Part shown: positions 25,545 to 36,850 of the stretch, piece after piece
How positions within the stretch are numbered: position 1 is the stretch's first letter
Layout of the letters: each line of letters starts with the position of its first letter
Source of the DNA: Asterella californica
Taxonomy: Eukaryota; Streptophyta; Marchantiopsida; Marchantiales; Aytoniaceae
Reading direction: 5' to 3'
Assembly: GCA_036924285.1 (NCBI GenBank)
Contig: JAYKYS010000008.1
Span: 17,221,001-17,285,000, forward strand
Length of the DNA stretch: 64,000 nucleotides
Position numbers and translations under genes: made by a program
The notes under the pieces: generated by a model
Told to the model about the DNA's origin: nothing
Database searches by the model: none
Seen by the model: only the letters and a program-made list of their open reading frames with translations

Positions 25545-26700
25545 GTGAGAAAATGGTCACAATGCTGTCGTACAGGGTGTGCTCTTGTTCAGGGGAGTCT
25601 TTGTCAAGATGGGATTAGCTCTCAAGGAGGACCTACGGTAGTTCCAACAGCAACAGCACAGCCTGCTATAGACACATCTCAGATTCTTCAAGTGTTGGCT
25701 GCTCTGATTCAGCAGCAACCTGCAATTGGAGGAGCTCGAGCAGAAATCCACAAAGACGTTACAAGCAATTGTTGGTCGATGTGGACGATTTGATAGAAGA
25801 GACGTTACTCAGGTATCTGTGGGAGTATGTGGGTGAGATGGAGCTGGTCAGAGCAACTGAAGTTGAGGTAATTTTGAGTTTTGAGTTGACTGTTGTCTTT
25901 GAACTGAAAGAGAAGGTGAGAATTCTACAGAGGAGACATGTAGGTGATGGACTCTGTTTGAACGTGCACTGAGAGAAGAGTTTCTAGAAGAGGATTTTGA
26001 AAGAGTCACCAAAAGAACCCTCATGGACTGGATAGAACATCAGCCTGGACGTTCCATGGGATTGAATGAGGTGATTCGTGAATTTGAGAAGAGGTATTCT
26101 TAACTTCTGCTCTAGAGAGGTTGATGTTAGATGCTAGGAAGACGGAGTTGTTCTTAGGTGCTCTGGATGAGTTCACAGCAGACAGACTTTGTTTCATGTT
26201 AGCTGATCGTGGAGCTGAAGTGGGAGTTACATCTGATTGGAAGAGAGTGGAGGAAGCAATATCTACTCTTGCTAGACAACGTCGTGGTAGGATGACAGTG
26301 CAGCTAGAAACCTTATCAGAACAGAGAGTAGCTCCTCATCTCCTGATAGTTCCTCCTATAATACCTCAGATAATACCTCAAGCACCTATAGTGATTCCTC
26401 AAGCACCTGTAGTGGTTCCTTAAGCGCTTGTAGTGCCTATCTCAGCACAGAGAGGACCTAGACAACATCAACGACCTGTTGAGAACCAAAATCAGAATAC
26501 CTGATTGAAGAGCTCACTCAACAGTTGAGAGATTGGAGAGTTGAGATGGCTGATTTGAGGAGAGACCAATGACCAATCGCACCAGGTGCTCGACCTGTAG
26601 GAGGAATCTTTACCAGGAGATGTATTTCGTGCGATAGCCCAGATCATCTCAGAGGAGACTGTCAAGACTTAGTGTTGCCTTGCGAGAGAGCATAGTCAAT
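25545..26700 (+). pseudogene. gag remnant with CCHC zinc knuckle
   Basis: Broken frames downstream of the 5' LTR. The frame at 26121-26423 reads as a gag/capsid-like segment (RLCFMLADRGAEVGV). It is followed near 26621-26662 by an intact zinc knuckle, C-I-S-C-DSPD-H-LRGD-C, which binds RNA in nucleocapsid proteins. Several stops and frameshifts separate the parts. The region from 26700 to 27770 continues with acidic, low-complexity frames, including 27412-27684, that probably belong to the same polyprotein. Confidence 0.65.
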
Positions 26701-27779
26701 TATCAGAACAACAGGTTGTATCTAACCGCCACTGGCAACCCTAAACACATATTTTGGAAGAGGAGGAATGAGGGGTTCGCTTCCTGCACTTCCTGGTGCG
26801 AACACTACAGCGATGACTATGAGTTCTGCAGAAGTTGATATATATACTAGGAGAGTTGAGGTGCGCTCTAATACACTATGGTTGAGCAAGCTGTTGAGGT
26901 CTTAGTTGAAATGATGAAAAGCGGTGCAGAAAGCATTAGGAGGGCTACTGGAGGAGAGATCCAATAGATGCAACTTCTATTCGAGCATTTTTAGAAGTGA
27001 GTAGTGAACAAGATGCCATGGTGGAAGAAAAAAGATGACGGGATGTTTCCGACCTAGATGCAGAGATACCAGATGACAGTGACTGTCAGAGGATTACGAG
27101 GAGGAGAGCAGCAAAACCATCACCATCTGTACCAGCTGGTAGGTTTCCAGCTGCAGAGAAAAGAAGAAGAGATGTACCCTCTACTTCTACAGCTCCACCA
27201 TCTACAATAGATCCTATGAAAGGTGTACAGGATTTGCCACGGGAGGCTACTACTACAGATAGAGTACGGGGTAAGAGATTTACAGCACAGGAAAAGGAAA
27301 AAGCTCCAGCCTACAAGTTAGCTGCAGACATCAAAACAGCAAACAGACTTACGTGCTGTTCTGGAGCAACACATTTTAGATGCTAGAGTTGAGTTTACTC
27401 TTTGTGAGGTCATGGGTATCGCAAAGAGAGAGTTTCATGAGTTGATACTTGACATCATGAAGAGAAAGAGGCAGGTGTTGGCTGAACAAGTAGGTAGTCA
27501 GATGGTTGGAGCAGTAGATGCTATTGGTATTGATGAGTTAAGAGAAGATAAGTATGAAGCATGGGTTGCTGATCCTACTGTTATTGAGAATGAAGATGAA
27601 GAGTTTGAGGAGGATAGGTCAAGCACAGACAGCGATTTCAAACAGAAGCATTGGGCACGAGCGACAACAGAGACGCAAGTTTGACTTGGAGGATTTTCTG
27701 AACCGGTATCTGCACTTGTGGATCACGGGTCAAAAACAACATCATTTCCAAGAGGTGTATGAGAAGGGGCAATGACTAA

Positions 27780-28070
27780 TCGAGAGGAACCATGGTTGGA
27801 TACTCCATGCTGCTAACCATCAAAAGGGTGAGTTGTACGGAGCTTGTCCAAATATATGTGTAAAGATTGGAGATGTAGAGGTTGATCAGTATTTCTTTGT
27901 ATAGTCCTCTGCCTCCTATCTTGTCATACTAGACCATTCATACATCATCGTTGTTCGAATGGAGACAAAGGTGATGAACGATGAGTCTCATTATGCCAGA
28001 GCTCGGAGTCTTGATGACAAGTACTCAGTACAGTTTTTGACTGTTCGTTCAAGACATGAGCGGAATCAAC
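27780..28070 (+). pseudogene. Retropepsin-region remnant of the gypsy element
   Basis: Translated across one stop it reads ...HQKGELYGACPNICVK, IGDVEVDQYFFV, then SYLVILDHSYIIVVRMETKV and SVQFLTVRSRHERNQ, a pattern I associate with the aspartic-protease segment of one Ty3/gypsy lineage. The catalytic D-S/T-G triad is not visible, so the assignment rests on position between gag and RT and on this wording. Confidence 0.45.
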
Positions 28071-28703
28071 AAACCCTTAGAGATTCTTAGACGAAGAGAT
28101 GTAAGGGTTTTCGCAGTCCACTCCTGTAGAGCTGGAGACAGTGGTGTAGAACCTACTGCTGAGATCACGTTAGAGTTGATACACAAGGTAGAACGATCGA
28201 AAGCGAGACATGTACAGGGGCTCGGAGACATGTGCAATGTACAAAGTTGGCAGTCTGGATTGTTGATGTTTGAGGACGATGGATGAAGTCGGTTTACAAA
28301 AGTTGAAGACATGGGAGAAAATACAAAAAGATGGATGGTGAACTAGGTATCAGAGTTGTGGCGTGCAGGGGTTCTACTTGCAGACGATGTGATTTCTGGC
28401 TTGTTTGAAGAGTTTGTGTTTGTACAATCAGTTGTTAGTTGGTTGGACAATGTAAGCATATTGATGGAAGGGAAAGATAGTATGATGGTGATCTCTATCC
28501 ACTCTCGATACATATATGAGGAGATTGTTACGTATGTGCGGTTCTTTCTTCATCCGATGTAGAATAGTGAGAGAAGAGCAGTAGTTTGTTGGTATGCACT
28601 CCCTCAGAAAGCAGACGTCCATACGAAGTACAAATCTGTACTGAAAAAGATGAGACCGGTAGCAGTCCAACTACCTGCTAACTCCCAACAGCAAGTATAA
28701 TTA

Positions 28704-29507
28704 GTGAGGACTGAGCCTATATTGCGTGATCATAGACAAGTAGGACATCAGTTTATCGAGGAGATGTTGAAGGAGTTCCAGATAGGAGGAGGTGATTTTC
28801 TGACAGAGGTTGAGAAGACAATTTTTGAGCAAGTGATAGTAGATCATGGTAAAGCCTTTTCCTTTTCAGCAGGGGAGATAGGTTGTGTGGATCCAAAGAT
28901 GATAGCGCCTATGGTTATATTCACAATCCCTCATGTGCCTTGGGATCTGAAACTGATTCCGGTTCCTCGTGCCTTGTTGTCTAAAATTATTGAGTTGCTG
29001 AAAGAGAAAGTACGGATGGGCATACTTGAGCCGTCTATGGGACCGTACTCTAGCAGATGGTTCACTGTATCTAAGAAGTCAAGAGCCTTGCGTTTCATTC
29101 AAGACCTACAACCTGTGAATAATGTGACCATTCGTAATATTGGGACGGGTCATGTGGATGAAGTAGCAGAGGCATTTGCAGGGAGAGCTATCTACTCCAT
29201 TGGAGATTTATATTCTGGTTATGATCAGTTCCAGCTAGCTGTAGAAAGTAGAGATCTGACTACTATGCGTACGCCTTTGAGATTGATGCGGATGTGTAGT
29301 CTTCCTCAAGGAGCGACGAACTCGATGGCTCATATGCAGAATGCGATGCACAAGGTACTACGAGAATTTGTACATGATGTTATCATTCCATTTCTAGATG
29401 ATATTCCTATAAAAGGTTACGCGGTTGAAGACAAGGATGAAGCTGTACTTGCTAATGGATGTAGGAGGTTTGTTGCAGACCATATCAAGGATGTAGAACA
29501 TATCTAG
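28704..29507 (+). pseudogene. Reverse transcriptase fragment (Ty3/gypsy)
   Basis: A 267-codon open stretch covering the RT fingers and palm. Visible motifs are ILEPSMGPYSSRWFTV, RFIQDLQPVNNVT, YSIGDLYSGYDQFQLAV (motif A aspartate), LPQGATNS (motif B) and PFLDDIPIKG (motif C with the catalytic DD). The usual plant gypsy form of motif C is YIDDIL, so LDDIPIKG marks a distinct lineage. The frame ends in TAG at 29505 and coding similarity resumes downstream in another frame. Confidence 0.85.
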
Positions 29508-29576
29508 ACTCGCCTGGAGGAGGTACATCTCACCCTATCAAGAGTTAAGTCCAAGTTTGGTGTATCTGAGATTTTA

Positions 29577-30240
29577 GTGGTTGGTCATCTGTGTGGTGCT
29601 TTTGGAAGACGACCAAATCCAGAGAAGGTTGACGCTATAGCTAGGATGGCGGACTGTAAAAATATCACAGAAGTTCGACGCTTTCTAGGAGCTTGTGTAT
29701 TTTACAGTCTATCCGTTCCTCACTATGCTCATGTTGCAGAGCCTTTGTATGCATTACTGAGAAAAGGTAAGGGGTTTGTGTGGACTTTAATCCATCGAGA
29801 AGCTATGAATAGACTGAAGGAGGCTCTGAAGTCTCCACATGTGTTGAGAAGAGTAGACTACGAATGTGGAAGACCTATCATTGTCACAGTAGATACTAAC
29901 CCAATGGCGCTGGGCTATTGGTCAAGATGATGCGAGTGGTATGCGGCTCACCTCTAAGTTTGGAGCTAGGATCTTGACAAACAGGCAACGACATTATCCT
30001 CAGGTGAAGCGTGAGTTGTGGAGAGTGGTCACAGCGATGAAGACGGACCGTGAGTTTCTGATTGGTGCTCATGTAGACTTAGAGACAGGTTGTCTACCTC
30101 TACTAGGCATGATATCCAACTGTAACACGTCAGACATAGCGATGTTGCATTGGATTGCATATATTAGAAGCTTGAATCCAGAGCTAAAACATATAAAAGA
30201 GAAGAAGAATGTTGGTTGCAGATATGTTGTCAAGGGCTCG
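29577..30240 (+). pseudogene. RT connection and RNase H remnant
   Basis: 29577-29930 reads HLCGAFGRRPNPEKVDAI, then ITEVRRFLGACVFYS and VTVDTNPMALGYW; the last carries the first RNase H aspartate. After a stop the next frame (29941-30276) continues with RILTNRQRHYPQVKRELW, and then a shifted frame gives VADMLSRARF at 30209-30245, the junction between RNase H and integrase in this lineage. At least two frame breaks. Confidence 0.75.
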
Positions 30241-31320
30241 TTTTGTAGACGAGGATATCATGTTTTTAGAAGCTGAGGAAGAAGAGAGAAAGGATGCTCG
30301 GTGTCAGGTTGATCGACGGGTTACAGACTTGGAGCCGTTGATGTTTAGAGAGGAGCTTTACACAGATAGACTTCGTAGCGTAGGACGTTATCTGGGTATG
30401 TTGGAAAGACAAGAGGGTTGGAGCGAAGTAGAGTTAAGGGAGATAAGGAAACAAGCGTACAACTAACGGTGGTACCTCCGGGGCTATGGGGTATGCGATA
30501 TTTGATTTTGGCTCGTGAGGATCTCTCCAACTTTGTAGAAGGACGAGCTCTGAGGACGAAGACCATAGAGAGAGTATGTAGATTTGTTCTTGAAGATATT
30601 ATTTGTAGATATGGGTCCGTAGGAGGGCTACGGGCAGATAGAGGAGAACTACGAAGTACAGAAGCGAAAGAGTTTTTTGCTCGATATGGTGTGAAGCTCA
30701 AGCTTACTACTGCGATGAATCCAGAGAGGATTGGCAAGAATGAACGAGGACATCCATCAATAGTTCAGGCTTTGGTGAAGGCATGTGATGATAGGTATAG
30801 AGAGTGGTCTAGGTTACTCCTTTTTGCTTTATGGGCTGATAGAACAACTCATTGTTCTACTACAGGGTACATGCTTGTTGAATTAATGTTAGAGCAGAAG
30901 CCGATGATGCCAGCAGAAGAAGATTTTCCTACCTGGGCTACCTTACCATGAGAAGATAATATGGATCGTGTACAACTTCTCTCACCACGAATCAGACAGC
31001 TAGAATATAGAGAAGAGGCTCTTGCAGAAGCGCAATGAATGTTGAAGACGACTCGACTTAGGAACAAGGAAAGATTTGATAAGACCCATAGGCTTCGACC
31101 AAAGCCGATACAAGTTGGGGATTGGGTGTTGGTATACGACAGCACATTGAAGAACCAACACTCTACAGTCTGAAAGTTTTCGAGGAGGTGGTTTGGCCCA
31201 TACCTTGTCTTAGATGTGCATCAGAATGCTACCTAGTCCTTGCGAGAGTTAGATGATACGTGTTTAAGACTTCCTGTCGCAGGGAAACGAGTGAAGTTGT
31301 TCAAAAAGAGAGGGAGGCAG
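30209..31320 (+). pseudogene. Integrase remnant of the gypsy element
   Basis: 30418-30951 contains the catalytic core: GMRYLILAREDLSNFVEGRAL (first Asp), GGLRADRGELRSTEAKEFF (second Asp) and NERGHPSIVQAL (Glu), the DDE layout. After a stop at 30951 the C-terminal part goes on at 30961-31320, with LRNKERFDKTHRLRPKPIQ, VGDWVLVYDSTLKNQ and RRWFGPYLVL, the GPY/F module typical of Ty3/gypsy integrases. Internal stops make it non-functional. Confidence 0.82.
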
Positions 31321-31969
31321 TAGAGCTAGCTGAGTTCTTAAGATCAGAAAGTACAAATGAAGATCTTTTTAAGACGATTGAGGAGAGCGAAGACGACTTT
31401 GAGAACCACGAGGATCAGTGATGGATTGACACATACCAGAGGATGTGCAGGTTTGGAAGGGGTGAATGTGTTGTTGTACGTGGAGCTATACAGTGAAAAC
31501 TAGTTGTAGAGAGATTTTTTTCTCTATTGTGTACGTAGTTGTAGAAGAAGCTGCACCCTAGCTTGGCAAGCTGTGCAAGAGCTAAGCTGGGGTGATGCTT
31601 GACAAGCTGCCCCATAGCTTGGGATGAAATACCACCTTGAAGGAGACGAAAAGTTCCAGAATGCAGAGCTCATCGAGAAGAGCGACTTCATACTTTCAGT
31701 TTTGAGAAAAAGCGTTATAGGCGATAGTTAGTACAAGTCTTAAGCTGTAAAAAGTACGAAAGAGAGAAATCTGTCGATTCTAGCTCATGACTAGAATCCA
31801 TGATCTGACAGCATGAGTGCGTAGGTGTTCGTGGATAATATAGTTTTGACTCCTCATTCACTAGAAACGGAGTTGTACAAAGAAGTTAGTGTAAGAAAAG
31901 CTAGTAAAAAATATATAGAAAATTTTCCTTAAGGATATGTACAAACTTTGTTTATCTTTTTAACGGAAG

Positions 31970-32042
31970 CACAGGCCATCCCAGTGATAGGGCGCCTGCC
32001 TAGGAGGAAAGTGGTCTCAGGATCAATTCTCCTTGGCTTGTG
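31970..32042 (+). other. tRNA-like module inside the 3' LTR
   Basis: Again 73 nt. The closing stem is CACAGGCC (31970-31977) with GGCTTGTG (32035-32042); the one change from the 5' copy turns a G-C pair into a G-U pair, so the stem survives. The A-box-like TAGTGATAGGG core is kept as CAGTGATAGGGCGCC and the B-box-like part is GGATCAATTCT. Confidence 0.55.
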
Positions 32043-32170
32043 TTTTCTATTCCGGCATGTTGGTCTCCTGGAAAGGAGTCTATGTTGGATATGCAGCCAC
32101 GTCCTGCATATCTAGGGACCGGGAGACCAGTATCTCCTTTAATCGTGGGCTTCCTTGCCTAAGCCTCCGC

Positions 32171-32299
32171 ATGCCACCTTGAATATACCATGAGAGATAC
32201 CTGATGCACATATGGGGACTGTAAGCCCTGTGGGACAACTCCATAAGTGTAGAAGCTTCGACCTACATTGGATGACTTGTGGTATATTCAGCGTGGCAT
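32171..32299 (+). repeat. Long stem-loop inside the 3' LTR
   Basis: Arm 32171-32190 pairs with 32280-32299 with a two-base disturbance (AGC in place of AAG), matching the stem-loop at 24920-25050 in the 5' LTR. Confidence 0.7.
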
Positions 32300-33309
32300 C
32301 AAGATGACATCAAGAGCACAAGAAACTTTTATTAATTAAGAGGTCAGCTTAGCTAAGGGGCTGCTTTGATAAATAGTTGTACGTATAAGGACAGTAAGGA
32401 GTCAGCTTAGCTAGGGGCTTATCTTTTAGATAAATCCACCTGTGGTGGTTTTCGACGGGGACTTTTTACAAAGAATTGATAGAGGAGAGAGGAGACGCAC
32501 GCAAGAGAGAGAGGAGAGATTTTTGATAATTGAAGACTTTGATGGTGGAATCGACACTAAAATAAAGATTATTGAGTCTTGAAAGACCTGTGTATTTATT
32601 GGGGGACTCAAGTCTAACTAGGATAAGGCTCTCTTTCGGATGCCGGAGCTATCTGAGACGTGTGCCGAACTTTTGCAGCTAGCGGAGCGGATCGGAGTGA
32701 TGGGGTCTAACAACAAAAACCCTTTGAACCACGAAGTATGAAAAAGGTTCACAAGATAAACAAGGGCTTCAAGCGACAATGGGATGGAGATGAGAAGTAA
32801 CGGAAAGACTCTTCTGCTCCGGCAGCAAAGCGACAGCAAACAAGGTCGAAACCTTGTTTGCTGTGAGTCCTTGTTTGACCTCAAGGACTATCAGATCCGA
32901 CTCCCAACAGCCGAGATATCGTCAATTTTTTAACGCAAGTGGCAGAACTTGTAAAAACTTCTCTCTATGGCTTAAAACCGCGCACACTGTCCAAACGGAT
33001 CGCTTGATCTGATATCCGTCTTCTTTGATAGTTAGATCTAGCTATCCTGAACCCAACGAGATTCCAAACAAGCCGTTTGGAGTTCCTTTTACAAAACCAC
33101 GCAAGAAATTTGGTTGCAGATTACAAAAAATTGACGTAAATTGACTCCATGCGGCTCAAACTCGCTCACCACACCCAAACCAACAATCCAATCCACATAC
33201 AGTCTTCTCTTATGTGTAGATGAAGACGCCGTGATCGCATAGACACCAAGAACGAAGAGCTTGCCTCCCGATCTAAGGGACAAACACCTCAGAAAGACAA
33301 TGATGCTAA

Positions 33310-33897
33310 GTTTACTTGCTACAACTGTGACGAGACGGGTCATATTCTAAAGGGTGCACGAAACTTAATGTTAGTAACTGTAGCATGAATGCGTTTGTTG
33401 CAAAAAACTTGTTGGAGGACCAGATGACTGTGACCTTGAGAACCACGAAGAAGACTCCGGGACTGATGTTTCTACAAGTCAATATTGCTAACCGTGATGT
33501 TACTTTTCTTGTGGACACAAGAGCGACCCACTCCTTCATAAGTCTGAAGTTGGGTTTGTCTATCTCCAAGGCAGACAAGTCTATTCAAGTGCGCTTTGCC
33601 AAGGACAAGACGTACCAAACTTCTGAAGTGGTCATGGACGTATCATTTGAGTGTCAAAAGTTGGAGTTCATAGAGAACTTCACGATGTGCGAGATGGATG
33701 ATATCCATGCGGTTTTGAGAAACACTTTCTTGGATAGGTTCAAAGTGGAACTTAGACGAAAACCTTTGAGGTTGAACATCAAAGTTAAAAGCCGGAAGCT
33801 GGGAGTAAGGTTGATACGAAAGACGCAGAAAATTGATGAATTTGTGATGAATTTGATCAAATGCAAACAGATTGACTTCAACGACAGAGTCATGTGT
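33310..33897 (+). pseudogene. Zinc knuckle and aspartic protease remnant
   Basis: 33310-33364 reads KFTCYNCDETGHILKGARN: a CCHC knuckle with its last cysteine lost (alanine in place). The 171-codon open frame 33385-33897 carries VNIANRDVTFLVDTRATHSF, where DTRATHS replaces the usual D-T/S-G-A-S/T-H-S protease active site (Gly to Arg), and later SFECQKLEFIENFTMCEMDD. This is the protease domain of a Ty3/gypsy polyprotein, probably inactive even where the frame is open. Confidence 0.75.
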
Positions 33898-33972
33898 TAG
33901 ACGCAGGTTGCAGAACTGATGGCAGGTGACGGACAAAAAAAAACATCATGAGATGCGACTAAACTTCTGAAG

Positions 33973-34757
33973 ATGCTTCGCAAAGTGATTAAGGAGTTTG
34001 AGGATGTCTTGACGGATGTCTTGACGGATGAGCTACTTGCTGAATTACCTCTAAAGCGGGTGGTGGACCACAAGATTGAGGTCTTGCCAAGGTCAGAACC
34101 ACCTTCCAAAGCTCCTTATCGACTCAATCAGGTAGAACTCCTCGAGTTGAAAAGACAACTCGGTGAGCTATTAGCGCAAGGATATGTTCGGACCAGCAAG
34201 TCAAGTTACGGAGCCCCATATCTTTTTGTAAAGAAGAAGGATGAGAAGTTACGACTCTACGTAGATTGTCGCACGCTTAATAAGATGACGGTGAAGAATA
34301 ATTATCCCTTGCCAAGGATAGATGACATGTTTGATAGGTTAGCGAACGCAAAGTACTTCAGCATGATAGACTTGAAGTCATGATATTATCAGATCCCGAT
34401 GGCTGACCCAGATGTTGAGAAGACCTCTTATCGAATCAGATACGAATGATTTGAGTTCATGGTGATGTCATTTGGACTCTGCAACGCTTCTTCGACGTTC
34501 ACTACATTGATGAACACAATTTTTCGCAAGGAGATAGAGGAGTTTGTCATTGTTTACATCGATGACATCTTGATCTACTCCAAAACCTTAGAGTTGCACG
34601 TGAAGTAGCTAAGGGTGGTGTTGACGAAGCTGCGAGAGCATAAGCTGTTTGCCAACGTTGACAAGCAATTAATCCACAAAGCAAGAAAGGACAATGTGAT
34701 TCTGAACACCTTGAGTCGCAAAGAGGAATATCTTTCATCGTCGACATATATTTTATG
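33973..34757 (+). pseudogene. Reverse transcriptase remnant joined to RNase H tail
   Basis: Opens with [19 protein letters not shown] (with a short DVLT-type duplication), then [59 protein letters not shown] and YFSMIDLKS, a stop, YYQIPM, another stop, SFGLCNASSTFTTLMN and VYIDDILIYSKT (34550-34585). After a third stop it runs LREHKLFANVDKQ and jumps straight to RKDNVILNTLSRKEEYLS, the end of RNase H, so roughly the whole RNase H core is deleted. Confidence 0.85.
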
Positions 34758-34759
34758 AG

Positions 34760-34992
34760 CTATTTATCCTAAGGAGTCAGACTTGGAGAGACAAATACGT
34801 GAAGTTACATGGACGATGACCAAGCAAAGGAGTACCTGGAAGCGAGAAGTGAAGTTGCAGAACATACAGTTGAGACATGGCTTATTCATGTTCAAGCAAA
34901 GTCATGTTTATGTGAGACAAGGAAAACTTAGGACTAAGTTATTCGAAGAGTGTCATGAGTGTCAAGACTCAAAGAGTGTTAGAGAGTGTTAG
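34760..34992 (+). pseudogene. Integrase N-terminal scrap
   Basis: Reads YPKESDLERQIREVT, LRHGLFMFKQSHVYVRQGK and LRTKLFEECHE, the linker and first part of the integrase zinc-binding region of plant Ty3/gypsy elements. It then breaks into unrelated sequence ending at TAG 34990. Confidence 0.65.
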
Positions 34993-36850
34993 TGTATAGC
35001 TTTGACTTGTATTTTGTTGAAAATAAAGAATTCGTTTCTTGAAAATTGTCTAAGTGTATTGGTAGTGCATGGCTATGACTAGTTCTGATCAGATGCCTAG
35101 GATGTTGTCAAGAGGAAGAACGAAGCACACTCGAAGGAAACGAGATGGTTTGGATAAGCATCTAAGTCAAGACTTAGGTTTGCCTTAGCGTTGGCAAAGC
35201 AAGTATGAATTTTTATACTTGTCTTGGGGCTTGGGGTGATCTTGCATTATAGTTTACCAACTACAAGATAAACTTAGTCGTGCATCTAAGTCAAATCATG
35301 TTGCGACCAGAAAGTGAGCTTTGGAAGATTCTGTAAGTAGGTGTGAATACTTATAAGTTAGCAAGTTAGAGTCTTAAGTAGAATGTGTAGTTTTGTTTAA
35401 GGATGGCAAAAAAGATTAGGCTTTCTCGAGACTAGTTGGAATTTTCTAAGTGCTCTAGCGACAACTTAAGACTCAAGCCAAGAAGAGAATTGTGGTTAGT
35501 TACCAGAACACAATTCTGGTGTCAAGGGGTTGGCTACCCATTTTGAACTTGGCGTTAACTTAAGGATTATTGTTGATGAGGGCATCAACCTCCAAAGTGA
35601 GATGAATGTCGCGACCCTCAATCTCAAGGTCGGACGCAGATGCGAACAACAAAACCATAGTGGACTTGTGTTAGGTTGTGAATGCTACGAGTATGACTTA
35701 ACGGCTTGGTCGAGAAATCAGGAACAGATTGACCCTAAGTGGTTCTCTGAAATTGGGTTAGGAATAAGGACCTACTCCAAGACAATCCCAGACTAACGTT
35801 GACCTAAGGGGACAAGTTTAGAAACGGATCAAAATATAGGTCTAAGACATAAGTCTGAGACGTGGGTATGAGATGCGAGACGAGACGTGAGTCCGGCGCA
35901 TATGGATCGTGGTCCTAGACCACAAGTTTTCATAAAAACTGCTAAGTGTTGGAGCTCCAGCAACGTTTTGGATCGTGAACGGAGCTCTATATTTGATCTT
36001 GGGGCGAGTAAGGTATCATTGGAAAGACCTCGGTGAGAGCTTTCCAATGATATGTAGAACTCCTCGAACTGACCTCGGAGTTGAGAATTATGATAGATCT
36101 CGTGATCCGGTTGTGATATAATTTTTAAAGGTCAAAGAGGAGGGCGGTGTCGCCGATCCCCAGGAGTATATATGAGGGAGACTCGATGCATGGGTGGACC
36201 AAGACGAGTCACTCGACCCCAAGGTTTGGCAGGCGGACTATGGGGGCATGAGGTGATGGCTGGGCCAGTACCAAAACGCATTCCGATCCAAACTTAGACG
36301 TCTAGACTTAGGAACAATCCAAGGGCTGGGCAAGACTAGAGAATGAGATGACGAGTTAGACCACCATTCGAGAACTTGGACCCAGACGGACATCACGAGT
36401 GTTTGGACCGCTAGGTCTGCTGGATGCATTGTTTATGACTTTGGACTTTATGAGAAGTCCGTCCCAAGTCATGTTGTGACTTGCTCATGTTTTCGGACCA
36501 ACCTAGCTAGGTCTAGGTAGGGACTTAGGGAAAGATGAGCTTGAGAGTTAAGGAGACGGTCCGGAGCAAACAAGACAAAGATAAGTGGACATGGACAATA
36601 ACTTAAGAATTGTGGTTCGTAGGTTAGCGTTGTGAGATTCACGACCTACTAAGCAAGAGCTTCCGCTGGTGCAACAAGGCAGTAGGTGCACGAAACCCAC
36701 ATAATGAAATTGACGGAAAGTAGAGAGAGACATCCATGAAGTTCATGGATGTCTTCGCTCCATTTGAATCAACATGTGCCGACAAACGAAACAAGATGTG
36801 GAGTCTAAAGATCAAATCTGATTTAGAAAATATACTGTTCATATTAACCT
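34993..36850. other. Repeat-like sequence after the second gypsy fragment
   Basis: No protein motif found. It starts with AGTGTTAGTGTATAGC and AAAATAAAGAATTCG, which could be a retroelement terminal region. 35930-36060 carries a perfect 13-bp hairpin (36014-36026 with 36040-36052), and the frames at 35530-35796 and elsewhere have no recognisable content. Probably retroelement leader or LTR sequence; not proven. Confidence 0.4.

Larger units (their letters stand above)
24221..32597 (+). mobile_element. Ty3/gypsy LTR retrotransposon, decayed
   Basis: Two long direct repeats (about 24221-25341 and 31472-32597, roughly 1.12 kb each) bracket 6.1 kb that reads gag, protease, reverse transcriptase, RNase H, integrase on the plus strand: the Ty3/gypsy order. 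A polypurine tract, GGAAGGGGTGAA at 31455-31466, lies just before the 3' LTR as expected. The coding part is split by many stops and frameshifts and the LTRs differ by many substitutions and small indels, so the copy is old and cannot encode its own proteins. I could not find a matching target-site duplication, and the primer-binding site after 25341 is not clear. Confidence 0.9.
31472..32597 (+). repeat. 3' LTR of the gypsy element
   Basis: Partner of 24221-25341, starting TGTTGTACGTGG directly after GTGT and ending near CTGTGTATTT. Many point differences and several short indels separate it from the 5' copy. It repeats the tRNA-like module (31970-32042) and the long stem-loop (32171-32299). 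Confidence 0.88.
32598..34992 (+). mobile_element. Second Ty3/gypsy element, internal fragment
   Basis: Directly abuts the 3' LTR of the first element. It reads zinc knuckle, protease, RT, scrap of RNase H and N-terminal integrase on the plus strand, with YIDDIL in RT as in ordinary plant gypsy elements, so it is a different lineage from its neighbour. No LTR pair is visible in the window. Stops interrupt RT and a large internal deletion removes most of RNase H. Confidence 0.8.
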
